The notes: generated by a model not told the origin, from the sequence alone. DNA of 64,000 bases from Hydractinia symbiolongicarpus (GCF_029227915.1 NC_079878.1:15936001-16000000), one strand, 5' to 3'. Counted from the first letter of the stretch, positions 11,978 to 21,810 are shown. Program-made: numbers and translations.

Positions 11978-12079
11978 TAGTAGGGAGTGATTATAATCAG
12001 GTTTTCGCTCCTTCCACACCTTTACCTCTAAAACCCCCGCTTTCACCATTTCCACCTCCATCCCAAAACAAGTAAAAAC

Positions 12080-12207
12080 TAAATCATATGCTGATACTAA
12101 TACATAATAATATTAAATGCCAATAACCAACACAAAATGATATTAAATGTAAGATACATGACATCATCAACGCATGCTCAATAGTATATACTGATATTAT
12201 ACAGAAT
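12080..12207 (+). repeat. Remnant of the left terminal repeat of element 1
   Basis: It shares CCAATAACCAACACAAAAT, TGTAAGATACATGAC and ATTATACAGAATATGAGTAAA with the terminal repeat of element 2. The outermost AGAGATAGAG part is not found; sequence left of about 12080 is unrelated. Confidence 0.65.
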
Positions 12208-12261
12208 ATGAGTAAAGGGAAAGTCCCTAATTGCCAGTTACCAGAGTTCTATCAAATAAAT

Positions 12262-12423
12262 ATGACCAAGGAATATTGTGATGAATGTGGAATTGATCTC
12301 GATAAATACGATAGATGCAAATGTGGAAGGAGGCTAATTATATGCGGGAAAATGCTGTGTTGGCAGCATTACATGATGTTTATCACCTACAAAGGTGGGT
12401 GGTGTATTTTTAAAAATCCTTAG
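12262..12423 (+). CDS. Small Cys-rich (zinc-ribbon-like) Polinton protein
   Basis: 53 residues with YCDECG, CKCGRRLIICGK and MLCWQHY, suggesting one bound zinc. The start at 12262 was chosen because it carries the AATAAAT-ATG context of the other Polinton genes and aligns with the start in element 2 (43416). The frame stays open upstream to 12208. Function unknown; by position it is the first gene inside the left terminal repeat. This copy is unbroken; its element 2 partner is frameshifted. Confidence 0.6.
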   Translation: MTKEYCDECGIDLDKYDRCKCGRRLIICGKMLCWQHYMMFITYKGGWCIFKNP

Positions 12424-12449
12424 CTGGGCCCTAGTTATTATAATAAAGG

Positions 12450-13059
12450 ATGTTCAAATTCTATAACGACTCCGTAGAGACAAGGGATTTCTATAGTGAA
12501 CCAACAGTACTTAATATCGAGGAGGTTCAAATTGAGAATATCGTACTTAGCGATTCGATTAAAGCGAACAAAGGCAAAGATGCTAGATATGTTATAGGAT
12601 ATAAACATGACAATAAGATATCGTCGCTGCTAATTATAACACCCAGAGGCCTATATAGCAATGGTGCATCCAGATACGTTGATGGCTCGTCACTCACAAT
12701 GTCATTCGATATACATAACCATCCTGAATGGCTTGAAAAATATCAGAGTATTCTGGCTAGGATTGAATAATTATATGGTCGTGAACTCACGACCTCATCA
12801 GTGAAGAACGGTAGATACCTGAACACAAAAATTAAAGAATGAGATGGTAAAAAAAAACACGTATTTCTATAATATTCCAGTACCTATGCGACAGCCATGT
12901 CAATGTACCTGTATACTAAAAATATCGAGCATTTATCAACAGGGGAATAAGCACTATCCGCAGGTCTTGCTTGAGGAGTGTAAATATAAGTCCGTTCAAC
13001 AATCCAGGACACGACACCTTGATTCAGATGATGAAGAGGAACCATTCGTTGTGGTATAA
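12450..13059 (+). pseudogene. Polinton protein with acidic tail (possible ssDNA-binding type)
   Basis: The N-terminal part (106 residues: FYSEPTVLNIEEVQ, LIITPRGLYSNGAS, LTMSFDIHNHPEWLEKY) has a beta-rich look reminiscent of DUF5871-like proteins of large DNA viruses; that link is tentative. A second piece (12844-13059) ends in the acidic tail DSDDEEEPFVVV. Stops and frame changes lie between about 12768 and 12844. The element 2 counterpart shows these belong to one protein of roughly 200 residues. An acidic C-terminus is typical of single-strand DNA-binding proteins; that role is an inference. Confidence 0.55.
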
Positions 13060-13072
13060 TAAGCTCGATAGA

Positions 13073-13099
13073 TTTTGTATATTAATGTTGTATACAAAA
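13073..13099. promoter_or_regulatory. Gene-boundary inverted repeat before the SAP-like gene
   Basis: TTTTGTATA pairs with TATACAAAA. AAATAAACA and the ATG follow. The same position in element 2 has a perfect 11-bp-arm repeat. Confidence 0.65.
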
Positions 13100-13105
13100 T
13101 AAACA

Positions 13106-13377
13106 ATGAACGAGCTTAAAAAAAAGGCAACGCTGGGTATTCGTGGCTACTCCACTATGAAGAAGGGTAAAATTATATCTGCGATTCATAACGTAAAATA
13201 TAAAGATATTGCATCACAGACCGATGGACCTTATTGCAAGCCATGTCTAGAAATCACAGCTATGAAAATACTAGAAGAGTACATCAGAGGTCTCGAGACA
13301 AAAAAAAGCGTCAAATAGTGTATGATGGTGATTTTATGATTGATGCCAGTACCGGTGAGGTACTTGGTGTTGTATAA
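13106..13377 (+). pseudogene. SAP-like small protein, frameshifted
   Basis: The N-terminal mini-domain LGIRGYSTMKKGKIISAI has the helix-turn-helix pattern of SAP/Rho-N-type DNA- or RNA-binding motifs. It is followed by YCKPC and a short helix. A run of A near 13300 shifts the frame; homology to the intact 91-residue element 2 protein continues to about 13377. One codon is missing near the N-terminus. Confidence 0.65.
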
Positions 13378-13399
13378 TGTATTGTTAACAATACATTAT
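13374..13399. terminator. Perfect 26-bp palindrome between convergent genes
   Basis: Half-site ATAATGTATTGTT. It lies exactly between the plus-strand SAP-like gene and the minus-strand membrane gene. Element 2 has arms TAATGTTTT/AAAACATTA here, with a compensated base-pair change. A role as bidirectional 3-prime-end signal is inferred. Confidence 0.6.
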
Positions 13400-13409
13400 G
13401 AATATTCAG

Positions 13410-14061
13410 GTGGTGCATCTAGGTAGCGTTGGCATAATTCACAGATTTTATTTTTTTAAGAAGCTCATTTTTATCTTCTTCACGACCTTGCGCGACTAAT
13501 TGCTGTCGCTCTTGGTCATTAATCGTCTCAACGGTCTTTTTCGTGCGTTGGCGAATCTGCTCCTTGAGCAGCATATATTTTTGTTTCTCTTGCATAATAG
13601 GGTAAATTCGTAGTCACTAATCACTCCATTCTCAATCGCCCTTGATATCAAATCAACTATTGAATTCAGCTTAGTCTCCGCTAATAATCTTATACTATCA
13701 TGTTTCTTACGTTATAATTCAGCTTCTTCCCACCTTGTTTTAAGGCAGTCTGCCCCAAACCAACGGCAATGCTGATCCCTCCCATCGCGACGGCTAGAGG
13801 TACTCCGATGCCGCTGAGCATACTAGCGATACCTACGCCTGATGTTATCACGCTTATGGCGAGCAATCCGTGGTCCATATAATGGATCCAGGTACCATGC
13901 ATTCTAAATTTTTTAGACAGCTTTTCACGTTGTTTAATCTCGCTTCGTAGAAAATGTTTTATTTCCTCTATTTTCTTCAATCGATACACGTGCCCCTCCT
14001 TATTTTCTTGATCAGGTGCACTCGCTGGTAAGCTCGGGTATAATTTCATAATATCTGTCAT
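13410..14061 (-). pseudogene. Conserved Polinton membrane protein, C-terminus broken
   Basis: From the Met at 14061 (AATAAAT-ATG context) the protein has a charged helical start, then HYMDHGLLAISVITSG and a Gly-rich hydrophobic stretch (MLSGIGVPLAVAMGGISIAV) that would form one or two membrane helices. The frame leaves homology near 13700; remnants of the C-terminal coiled coil seen in element 2 continue in other frames to about 13410. It is probably a virion or membrane-remodelling component, by position only. Confidence 0.6.
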
Positions 14062-14063
14062 AT

Positions 14064-14953
14064 TTATTCTATGAGCAAGTATATGGTAATTCCAACGAAC
14101 GAAACATTTTTATCGTGGTGATATTCATCTGTTAACATTAGCTCTAGGCGCTCAGTCGAGCCCTTCAAAGGGAGATATACAGGATTATCAAAAATCCACG
14201 TCAAGATGTCTCCCCATGCATTTTCTTTTGTTGGAAGTAAGGCCAATATTTTGGATCTTTTTCCATCCAATAGACAATCATCCTCATCTAACTGAGGGCA
14301 AACAAGCCTCAGTCGCTGGTATACATCAGTCCTATAGAATGAATCGTAGTCACCCTTCATATAGCATTTTTTACTAGGATCGTAGGGTACACCCAAGAGC
14401 TCTTGCAGTTGTCGATGAATCACCACCGCGTACCAGATTTTTGTTGTGATAACATAGATCCAAATGAAAGTTATGAGAACCTTGTACTGAAATTTCGAAA
14501 TATAATTGATAAACATGCACCTATAAAAATTAAATTAGTTCGGGGTAACGAAGCCCCGTTTATGAATAAAAAATTACGAAAAGCAATTTACACAAGATCT
14601 CGTCTTAAAAACAATTTTAACAAAAATCGAACAGATGAAAACAAAACAAAGTACCCGTCATTGACACGTAACCTGCATAGTCCATTTTTAAGCACAAAAA
14701 GTTGTACCTTGCCCTGTGCCTGGGTATTGACGATGGCCGCGATATCTTCAATCTTATACAGGCCGTTCATGATTTCAATTCTAGTAACCGTCTGATTGGG
14801 CCCTACTTTACGTATTGTAAAATCGTTATTGCTGTAGAGGTTCAGCCACGTAGGCCTGATACTGATGGATTTTAAAGCGATCCTCGTATCCTGTCCTAGG
14901 TAGTCATCAAATATCGTAGGCTTGTCAATATTCATAATGTATAGCTGTCGCAT
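14064..14953 (-). pseudogene. Putative minor capsid-type protein, split by a LINE fragment
   Basis: The N-terminal half (from 14953: DYLGQDTRIALKSISI, NNDFTIRKVG, YKIEDIAAIVNTQAQGKVQL) and the C-terminal half (RQLQELLGVPYDPSKK to LTDEYHHDKNVSF) match the element 2 protein on both sides of a roughly 220-bp insertion at 14434-14650. Beta-rich, about 220 residues without the insertion. Its place next to other structural genes suggests the penton/minor capsid slot of Polintons; this is not proven. Confidence 0.55.
14434..14650 (+). mobile_element. Internal fragment of a non-LTR retrotransposon
   Basis: The plus-strand frame reads IIDKHAPIKIKLVRGN, then APFMNKKLRKAIYTRSRLKN, then NRTDEN, the linker between endonuclease and reverse transcriptase of RTE/Jockey-type LINEs. 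Both ends are internal to the LINE: no poly-A, no 5-prime end. GTA flanks it on both sides, matching only 3 nt of host microhomology. Confidence 0.75.
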
Positions 14954-14974
14954 CTTTCTTTTAAAAGAAAGATG
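14951..14974. promoter_or_regulatory. 24-bp perfect palindrome spanning two divergent start codons
   Basis: Half-site CATCTTTCTTTT. The palindrome begins and ends with the ATG codons of the minus-strand gene (ATG at 14953-14951) and plus-strand gene (14972-14974), so both start codons sit in one symmetric sequence. It is likely a shared bidirectional promoter/initiator. Confidence 0.7.
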
Positions 14975-16076
14975 AATATCTATTCGTATAACCTTAGAGC
15001 AAAGTATGCCCCCTATGCATGGGCGATATCTCGAGAGACTCAAGGGTAATGATCTATCAATCCAAGATATCGTTATTGACGCGAAAGGGTCCTCATTCAA
15101 GGTGAAATTCCCTAATATTCTCGTTGACTACGAGTTCCACTCTGGTGCCGTATTGAATACATAGAACCAGCATCCTTTCAGCCTATGGTCCACTCAGCTC
15201 AATTTTGCTACCTACTGCGCAACATCCGCTTGTGGTATTTCTATGCAACATCTGGCCACATCCTTACCCCTGGTTAGCTTCGTTTACCGCTTCCACGTGT
15301 ACTTCCAGATTCGTAAAATCCTTCAAGATCTCGAAGTGTCTCTACCAGGTTCCGATAGGTTTCGACGCCTCAACAATCCGTTCAATATGGAAAAATTCAG
15401 ACAACTGACACGTGAATTTGGGGTAAGCGACAGCGAGAGCGAGTGGAGGAATGAAACATTGTTCAGTAGCTGGCAAGCTACTCGCGAGGACTTCCCCGGT
15501 GCAGGACCTAGTTATTTAGATGAAAATTCCTGGAGTCGATGGATAATCGAGAAATCAGAGGGTCTCACACGTATCGGCATAAAAAAGTTATCCCAAAGTG
15601 TACAATATTACGCGTATTTGATTCCGGAGAGCCAAGCCAATGCGCGATCAGGAATTATTGGTAATCAAGGAAGTTCTATCGATGCCCAACGGCTTTACTT
15701 GACGACCTTTAGAGGTAGAGATATTAGTGAATTCGAGAACGTACTCAGATATGCACGAAGTAAGGTGGATTTCTCGGTAGCTCACGGAGTCTACATGATT
15801 CCCTCAAATATGAACTTGAGGATAGGAAATGTCGCCATTTTCAACAACAAAATTCTGATCGGTCAAGATTACTTCAATATCGGTGTTAACCCGCAGATCA
15901 ATGCTCCGCATGCTGTCACAAGGAAGCATCAACATCAGCCTTCCCAGGTTGAACGATCAGGGCATAATCCCCCACCAGCCTCCTCCGAGGAAGCTGCTGC
16001 CCATGAGGAAACTAAGGCTACTGTTATCACGTTGGGAGTAGGACTGATTATCGCATATATATGGATGAAACATTAA
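14972..16076 (+). pseudogene. Polinton structural-type protein with C-terminal membrane anchor
   Basis: The N-terminal part MNIYSYNLRAKYAPY is followed by a frameshift near 15015 and a disrupted segment at about 15162-15240. From 15243 the frame is open to 16076. Features include WSRWIIEKSEGLTRIG, PESQANARSGIIGNQGSSIDAQRLYLTTF, a Pro/Ser/Glu linker and a final hydrophobic helix (TVITLGVGLIIAYIWM). The order beside capsid genes argues for a virion protein. It is recognised only as a conserved partner of element 2 45891-46982. Confidence 0.6.
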
Positions 16077-16085
16077 GATTGTCAT

Positions 16086-16109
16086 CTGGTAAATTAGATG
16101 GTTTACCAG
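16086..16109. terminator. Inverted repeat between convergent genes
   Basis: Arms CTGGTAAA and TTTACCAG with an 8-nt loop. In element 2 the arms are TCTGGTAAGC and GCTTACCAGA at the same boundary. The A-T to G-C change is matched in both arms. Confidence 0.6.
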
Positions 16110-16115
16110 AATAAT

Positions 16116-17365
16116 CTACGATGTCTTCCCACTCCTTCTGTTCCCCACGTAAGCCACAACGATTCCTACAGCACCCGCGATGGCCAAATACAGATGTCTC
16201 GCTATATACTCCACGACTTTGGCGGCTATTTGGAAGAAAAATGATACGATGGTGCCAACAATCCCAGGTAATGCAGCTCCCGCTTTGCCAGCAAGGTATT
16301 TAAGGAATTTTCCCAATCTGTCTAGCTGCTTTTGAACAAAGCCTTTGTTACCACCACTACCTCCTCCACCTGCTGCTGCCCCACTACCTCCCGTGAGTGC
16401 AAGGACCAGGGTGGATATAAGTAGACCAACAGCTGATACGATACTAGCAATAGTGATCCCCTGCTCTTTGAGGAGAATGTTCAGCCTCTTCCGTAGGGAT
16501 ATATCATCTCCAGCTATCTTCATAAGGGTCTCCTTAATCATTTTCAGCTGACTATGGATCTTGAGAGACCATGTTCTTCTATTATCGCCTTTCGATCATC
16601 CTTTAGCTTTTCAGGATCTTCCTTGGTCTTATCGAGGTCCACATCCCAAATTTGTTGTTGTCCCTCGGATATGTCGGACCCAGCCTTCTTCGCCTCAAGC
16701 CTCTTGATCTTGTCATTTGCATTGGAAACCACGCCATCGTAGTAGATCATCTTACTTTTCACATTATTCAAGTCGTCCTTGAGCGTTCTAACATATAAAT
16801 GAAGCCCCCTTCTTTCACGTTCGTCGAAGGCCTTGCTAAAGGAAGTACCCTCCATCAGGCTCTTTGTATCATCGAGAACATTCTCGAGCAATGGCAGCAT
16901 CTCGATGTCACCAGGGTTGTCATTGATGGTATCAATATTATTCAGGATTTCCTGCGCCATCTTCCTACTACCCTTGTGTGGTGTGGTATAGTCAGTAAAG
17001 CCCAGAGCTCGCAACCTACCAACACCTAAGCGTTCCTTTATCACTCCAACTGCCCTCAACTCACCATTTTGTTTCGTGAGCTCTACACCATCGTAGGTAA
17101 GCTTATTACCTTCTATTGTAAAGTCATCATAATGTCTCGCGAGTGGTTGACCGAGCTCCCCACTAAGAGCTTCGTAGAGGCTATCAACCTTCGATATCAG
17201 TATTTCCCGCCTTACCGTGAGAGTGTCACCTTGTGAAGGTATTGCGGACATAGTGTTTGTATCAGGAATATGCTTGGGTCGAAGGATTTCACTGCTGAAC
17301 TCTTTAGGTTCATATGGAATATCCTCTTCCGGCGTAAAGTCATCTGTATAGCCCTCGTTATCCAT
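16116..17365 (-). pseudogene. Large coiled-coil and multi-membrane-segment Polinton protein
   Basis: It starts at 17365 (GAAATAAACT-ATG). The first 273 residues are acidic and helical (LISKVDSLYEALSGELGQP, LRALGFTDYTT, KRLEAKKAGSDI). After a frame break at about 16544 the C-terminal 141 residues follow: EQGITIASIVSAVGLLIST, a Gly/Ala-rich spacer, LAGKAGAALPGIVGTIVSFF and LAIAGAVGIVVAYV, giving about three membrane helices. It would be a membrane-associated virion or lysis-type protein; exact role unknown. Element 2 has the same gene with a central deletion. Confidence 0.65.
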
Positions 17366-17397
17366 AGTTTATTTCAACTCCAAACTGTTATAAATAA

Positions 17398-18672
17398 ATG
17401 AGTGTTTTTGGTAAATTAGATCCTAATAAGGAACTGAAAATCATGTATGGACTGAAAGGAAAAAAACAAAGGGTCAAGATGTCTCACATACCAAGCACAA
17501 TTAATCAGAACGAGGATCTTTACGTAGAGATCCCTAACCTCGGTCAAAATGACGTGATTTTCCCGTCTCAATTAAGTTGCTGTTCGACCTGGAGCTGAAT
17601 GGAACTAATGGCAAACGAACAATTGTAAGCAATATCGGCAAAGCTCTGGTACGGGGCTTACGGATTACGCTGAATGCTAACGAAATACAAAACATACAAG
17701 ATTTTAACATACTGGCGACGTATAGGGATTTGTGGCTGCCAAAATTTGAGCGCGACAACACACTGATCCTGGAGGGGATAAATCCTAATGATGGTACTAT
17801 CAGAGCTCTACAAGTCAAAGCCAGCGACCATGTAGGAAATGACGAAGAAAAAGCGATAGTAGCAGCGTATGGTAATACTTTCGCCATTTCCCTTGGTAGT
17901 ATTTTTGAATTGACGAGGCAGCTCCCCTTTTACCAGGCGGCACTTCATGATCGCCTCCAGTTTGTCATCCATTTTGCGTCGTACGGTGACGTGATAAAGG
18001 ACTCCGGCACTGCGGCATCTGGAAGCACAGCGGCAAAGGCCGCAGATTCCTCCTACAAGATCAGCAATATTTGCTTAGGGTTTGATAAAGTGACAAACGA
18101 AGAATTGGCAGGTGCCATGATGTCCAGATACTCGAGCCTAGCTCTACCATATGAAAGGATCCTCAGAAGTAAAGTGGTGACCATGAAAAAGTCTGATACT
18201 AGTTACAACTTGCAAATTGACACTCCGGCCAAGAGCTTAAGTCCTCCTATTATTCCAGGATCCAGCCGTTGTCAAGGCATATGCTGGGAATAATGAATTG
18301 CTGGGAATTCTATAACCAAAAATCGAGAAAATCTCTATTACTATTAAAGGTAGTCCCAATGAATTGTATACCCACGCGATGATGCCTAAGGATAATATGG
18401 AACAAGTCGCTGAACTCATGGGATCCCACTATTCCATAGTAACCATTGGACAGTTTTTTACAGAACGGTACGCTTTGTTCATTGACTTTCGTAGCAGTCC
18501 TGATTGCACTTTGCATGGAAGTGGGAGGCTCTTGCAAAAATTGTCGGATGGTATAACCCTTCACATCACGAAAAAATGCGATGGTACAGGTGATATTAGA
18601 TGCTACGTGTATCTCTTGATGGACGCGCAATTGAATATCCTCGACGGTCGTTTTCATTCAGTAGAATATTAA
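17398..18672 (+). pseudogene. Major capsid protein (double jelly-roll type)
   Basis: About 424 codons. The signatures NQNEDLYVEIPNLGQND, IVSNIGKALVRGLRI, LATYRDLW, the ASGSTAAKAADSSYKISN loop, ELYTHAMMPKDNM and SSPDCTLHGSGRLL, then IRCYVYLLMDAQLNI and DGRFHSVEY, match the Polinton capsid family. Frameshifts lie near 17575 and between 18240 and 18360. The start has the TATAAATAA-ATG context. It would build the icosahedral shell together with the minor capsid protein. Confidence 0.8.
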
Positions 18673-18688
18673 GAGCATTAAAAATTGT

Positions 18689-18713
18689 TTTTGTAGACCA
18701 AAGGTCTACAAAA
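18689..18713. promoter_or_regulatory. Gene-boundary hairpin after the capsid gene
   Basis: Arms TTTTGTAGACC and GGTCTACAAAA, loop AAA, then TAAATG of the next gene. Element 2 has loop TTT and a G-T pair at the same place. Confidence 0.7.
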
Positions 18714-18716
18714 TAA

Positions 18717-19115
18717 ATGGCAAGCATTATGGTACTCGCGGGTGGAGCAATAATCAATGCTCTCGCGTTCAGCGGTAGTAACTATTTATTCAGTAAGCTC
18801 AGTGGGCACGGGCAAGCTGAAAGGAAGCGCCATGATTTAGCGGTAGAAAAACTACAAGCCGCTCAAGCTCAATGGGTACGTGACAGACAAGCGAAGATCT
18901 ATTGGTATAACCGACGCCGGGAGGAACAGCGGGAGGCAGGGCAAAGTCTCAATGAGCACGACGAAAATATGAGACAGTACTATATCGCGACGATCGAGAA
19001 GGCTCCAAAGCTCTCTGATTTTTACATACCCAGCAAACAGCAACGAGACGGTGAACTGATGTTCATCGTAGGGTCCTTGGCTCTACTGGGTTTTGTGGCA
19101 TGCAAATATAGGTAA
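18717..19115 (+). CDS. Polinton protein with two membrane segments and a charged helix
   Basis: 132 residues, intact. An N-terminal hydrophobic helix (MVLAGGAIINALAFSGSNYL) is followed by a long charged helix (AERKRHDLAVEKLQAAQAQW to RREEQREAGQSL), the conserved LSDFYIPSKQQRDGEL, and a C-terminal membrane helix. About 80 percent of residues agree with the element 2 copy. It sits between capsid and integrase in both elements. Function not known; one of the few undamaged genes. Confidence 0.7.
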   Translation: MASIMVLAGGAIINALAFSGSNYLFSKLSGHGQAERKRHDLAVEKLQAAQAQWVRDRQAKIYWYNRRREEQREAGQSLNEHDENMRQYYIATIEKAPKLSDFYIPSKQQRDGELMFIVGSLALLGFVACKYR

Positions 19116-19135
19116 TCGTTTTTGACATCTAATAA

Positions 19136-20137
19136 ATGTCGAAACATATCATTACTCCAGAAGAAACGGAAAAACTAAGCCATATATATTACCAACCCGA
19201 ACATCTCTGCACTGGACGAAAAGCCATCAAATTGCTCGTTGAAAAATCTGGTCTTTCCAAAAAGAAAATAATACACTGGCTTAGTCGTCAGTTGGTCTGG
19301 TTAAGGCATATCAAAAGGCCTAAGCGCATCAATTACCCGCATTTTACCATTACGAGGCCTAATGAAATGCACCAATTCGACCTTTTGTACATGCCACATG
19401 ATAAAGTGTATGGTAATACGTACAAATATATTCTCACGGGTATTGACGTTGCCTCAAGGTATAAGGTGGCGAGACCCCTGAGAACGAAAAAAAGCCAGGA
19501 AGTCGCCGAGATGCTCAGGGATATTTATAAAGCAGGACCTTTACGATACCCCAAGACCTGCCAATGCGATAAAGGTAGTGAATTCAAATTAGATGTGACG
19601 AAGCTGTTAGAATCCAAAGGTGCAAAAATCAAGCGGGCAACTACCAAGTACCATTATACTTTCACGGCGTTTGTGGAGTCCTACAACAAGGTACTCGCCG
19701 AGAGACTCTTTAAACCCCAAGATGCCCAGGAGCTTGCATCTGACTAAATCAGTACCACCTGGGTCAAACATCTGTACACTATCGTCAAAAGTTTGAACAA
19801 TAGTAATACCGCTGTGATTGGTATTAAACCAAGCAAGGCGATCTTACTCGATGAAGTACCGCTCGCGAAAAATGAGGAGTATCCTGAGGAAAAAATTCTA
19901 CCCAATGACGAGTTATATCTGTACTTGCTTCGATCCGGGGAAGAACATGGGGATCAAAAAAGACGCGCCAGCGATGCGTGGTGGTCGAAGCGTACGTATA
20001 GACTCGACCATATAGTGACAGGTACGAGGTTGTTATACTATTTGACAGATGGACCTAATCGAAGTTTTGTGGCGGAAGAATTAATGTTGACTCCAGAGGA
20101 TGTTGAAATACCTCCGGAGCATGTGAAAGAATGGTAA
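19136..20137 (+). pseudogene. Retroviral-type (rve) integrase
   Basis: 333 codons with an in-frame TAA at 19745-19747. Catalytic DDE residues are visible: Asp in MHQFDLLYMP, Asp in QCDKGSEFK, and Glu in FVESYNKVLAERL. An HTH-like N-terminus (GRKAIKLLVEKSGLSKKKI) and a small beta-rich C-terminal part (YRLDHIVTGTRLLYYLTDGP) complete the Polinton integrase layout. It would insert the linear element and make the short target duplication. The start (CTAATAA-ATG) aligns with element 2. Confidence 0.88.
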
Positions 20138-20146
20138 ATTTCTCGA

Positions 20147-20174
20147 TTTTTGTGGCTCATAAGAGCTACAAAAA
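20147..20174. terminator. Hairpin between integrase and BRO gene (convergent)
   Basis: Arms TTTTTGTGGCTC and GAGCTACAAAAA, loop ATAA. The element 2 boundary has arms TTTTTGTATGTT and AACATACAAAAA: the five inner base pairs differ but still pair. Confidence 0.75.
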
Positions 20175-20186
20175 CCATATAAGCGA

Positions 20187-20978
20187 TTATGTCATGCTGA
20201 TATCATACATGCCCTCGAATAACTCACGCGTGGCATCATCTGGTAAGCTGAAATGATTACGTCATGAATTCTCTATCCCGAGATTATCATCTTTGAACCT
20301 ATTCCATGTATGCACAGCGTTTGGATCATCGCACATTGGATTTCTTTCTATCATATCTGGATACATCTCCCTTAACGTACGGAGCTGATCGTTGACAACG
20401 CGTTGACAACGAATAGTGTAATGAGGGTGTTGGCCCTTTTTTCCACATTCATTAGGATAGTTCTTGTCAATAACACAGAGTACATTATCGTATGGATAAC
20501 CATTAGGAACATATCGATCACGAAGTTCTGCTATTTCCAGCGTTCGTAGATCTAGCTGTTTCTCTCGCTCTTGAAGGTCATCGTTGAGTATTGCCAGGGC
20601 AATATCCCTTTCCTCGCTGGCTTGAAGGTGTAGTTGCTCACGGATTTTTGGAAACGTTGTATTACAGCAATATTTTCTGAACCTTTTTGCTTTAGGCTGC
20701 TGGCTTCCAAACACCAACTCGTACATACCCTCCTCATTGATGTAGATGTCGTCTTTTCTCGAGTTCTAGGGCCATTTTATCAAGTTCCCCGCTCAAGGGG
20801 ACTTGCTCAATTGATACTTGTGAGCGTAATTTTCCAGGCTACAATGATTGTGGATGGTATCGGAGGTGTCCTTTCGATATTCTAATGCTTGTACTACTTC
20901 CTTAGCCCGAATCCAAGGTCTGCCGTTGATAGTTACGGTATGTAGTTGGATATTATTAAATTCAACAAGACAAGACAT
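20187..20978 (-). pseudogene. BRO-family protein (Bro-N plus conserved C-terminal domain)
   Basis: From 20978 the N-terminus is a typical Bro-N fold: NNIQLHTVTINGRPWIRAKE, VVQALEYRKDTSDTI, then after a stop near 20790 INEEGMYELVFGSQQPKAK and FPKIREQL. The C-terminal half (DDLQEREKQLDLRTLEIAEL, VIDKNYPNECGKKGQHPHY, MYPDMIERNP) resembles the DUF3627-type tail of viral BRO/MSV199 proteins. A second in-frame stop (about 20259-20261) cuts the last 24 codons. BRO proteins bind nucleic acid and are common in large DNA viruses. Element 2 has the same tail with a different N-terminal domain. Confidence 0.75.
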
Positions 20979-20987
20979 TTTTATTAT

Positions 20988-21188
20988 TTACATTACTTCA
21001 ACCAGGGTGATCATTAGGACAGAAATGAATCCGAAAAAATATACGGTGTTCCTATGGATTCTTTCTCTATATAGTGATTCATTTAGATCTTCCTGGAGGA
21101 CTTCCAGTTGACTTACCAGGTAAGGGATCCTATCCATCTCCTCATGACAGGCTTTCAGCTGATTTTCTAAGGTTTTGATATATGACAT
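20988..21188 (-). CDS. Small coiled-coil, tail-anchored protein
   Basis: 66 residues from the Met at 21188 (TAGAATAAAT-ATG overlapping the stop of the ATPase gene). A coiled coil (IKTLENQLKACHEEMDRI, LVSQLEVLQEDLNESL) is followed by a C-terminal membrane helix (FFGFISVLMITLVEV). Conserved and intact in both elements. Partner and role unknown. Confidence 0.65.
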   Translation of the reverse strand: MSYIKTLENQLKACHEEMDRIPYLVSQLEVLQEDLNESLYRERIHRNTVYFFGFISVLMITLVEVM

Positions 21189-21190
21189 AT

Positions 21191-21784
21191 TTATTCTAGA
21201 ACACTCCAACCCCGAGGATACTCGAGACGGATAAACAAACACGCGTGTTTTGACTTTTTTAGTTGAGCTTTAATTATATCCCAATCCTCGATAAGGTTGC
21301 TCTCATTATCGATCTGTATGAGGTCCGATCTCTGGCAGGGATACCATGTAAATAACTGTTTCTTTTGACTCCTCAGGTTTTTGGGAATTGCGGTATAACT
21401 CTGAGTCAACAGCCATAACGAATGCTTCCTGTGCCTTCCGCTAATCGCTAATTCCAACAGGGGCTGCTGGTTTTTATCCATGGATTCATCCGATATCATG
21501 TCATCAACTTTATAGAACGTGCTCTCACCAGCGAGGATATTCGATAATCGCTGAATCCAATTGAACAAATTATCACCTGCGTCAATAAGGAACACATAAT
21601 CATCCTTCCAAAGCGATGGTCTATCGAGATAAGTGGCGTTCCATCGGAGAATAGGACATAAAACTACTATGATGTGGAAATTGTGCCTGTATTCATTCTC
21701 CAAAAGACCGAGAACACGCTGCGTTTTTCCACATGAGGTGGGCCCATTGAATATTGTAGTACATGGTTCTTTAACAACATTCAT
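21191..21784 (-). CDS. Genome-packaging ATPase (A32/FtsK-HerA type)
   Basis: About 197 residues starting at the Met before NVVKEP. Walker A is IFNGPTSCGKTQ; a Walker B-like acidic stretch is VDDMISDES; the downstream ISGRHRKHSLWLLTQSYTAI is the conserved strand/sensor segment. It would pump element DNA into the capsid. Reading is open throughout. The stop TAA is part of the AATAAAT motif of the next gene. Confidence 0.88.
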   Translation of the reverse strand: MNVVKEPCTTIFNGPTSCGKTQRVLGLLENEYRHNFHIIVVLCPILRWNATYLDRPSLWKDDYVFLIDAGDNLFNWIQRLSNILAGESTFYKVDDMISDESMDKNQQPLLELAISGRHRKHSLWLLTQSYTAIPKNLRSQKKQLFTWYPCQRSDLIQIDNESNLIEDWDIIKAQLKKSKHACLFIRLEYPRGWSVLE

Positions 21785-21790
21785 GTTTGT

Positions 21791-21810
21791 TGTATTCCCA
21801 TGGGTATACA
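21791..21810. promoter_or_regulatory. Inverted repeat upstream of the ATPase start
   Basis: Arms TGTATTCCC and GGGTATACA with one mismatch and an AT loop. Element 2 has a longer, different inverted repeat at the same boundary (52499-52527). Confidence 0.55.

Noticed and set aside
11974-12079. AGTAGTAGTAGGGAGTG as the true left end of element 1
   Set aside because: It is an attractive Polinton-like start, but it has no similarity to the element 2 end and no inverted partner.
14403-14795. A 130-codon plus-strand frame as a new Polinton gene
   Set aside because: Its middle is a LINE fragment and both ends run antisense through the minor capsid-type gene.
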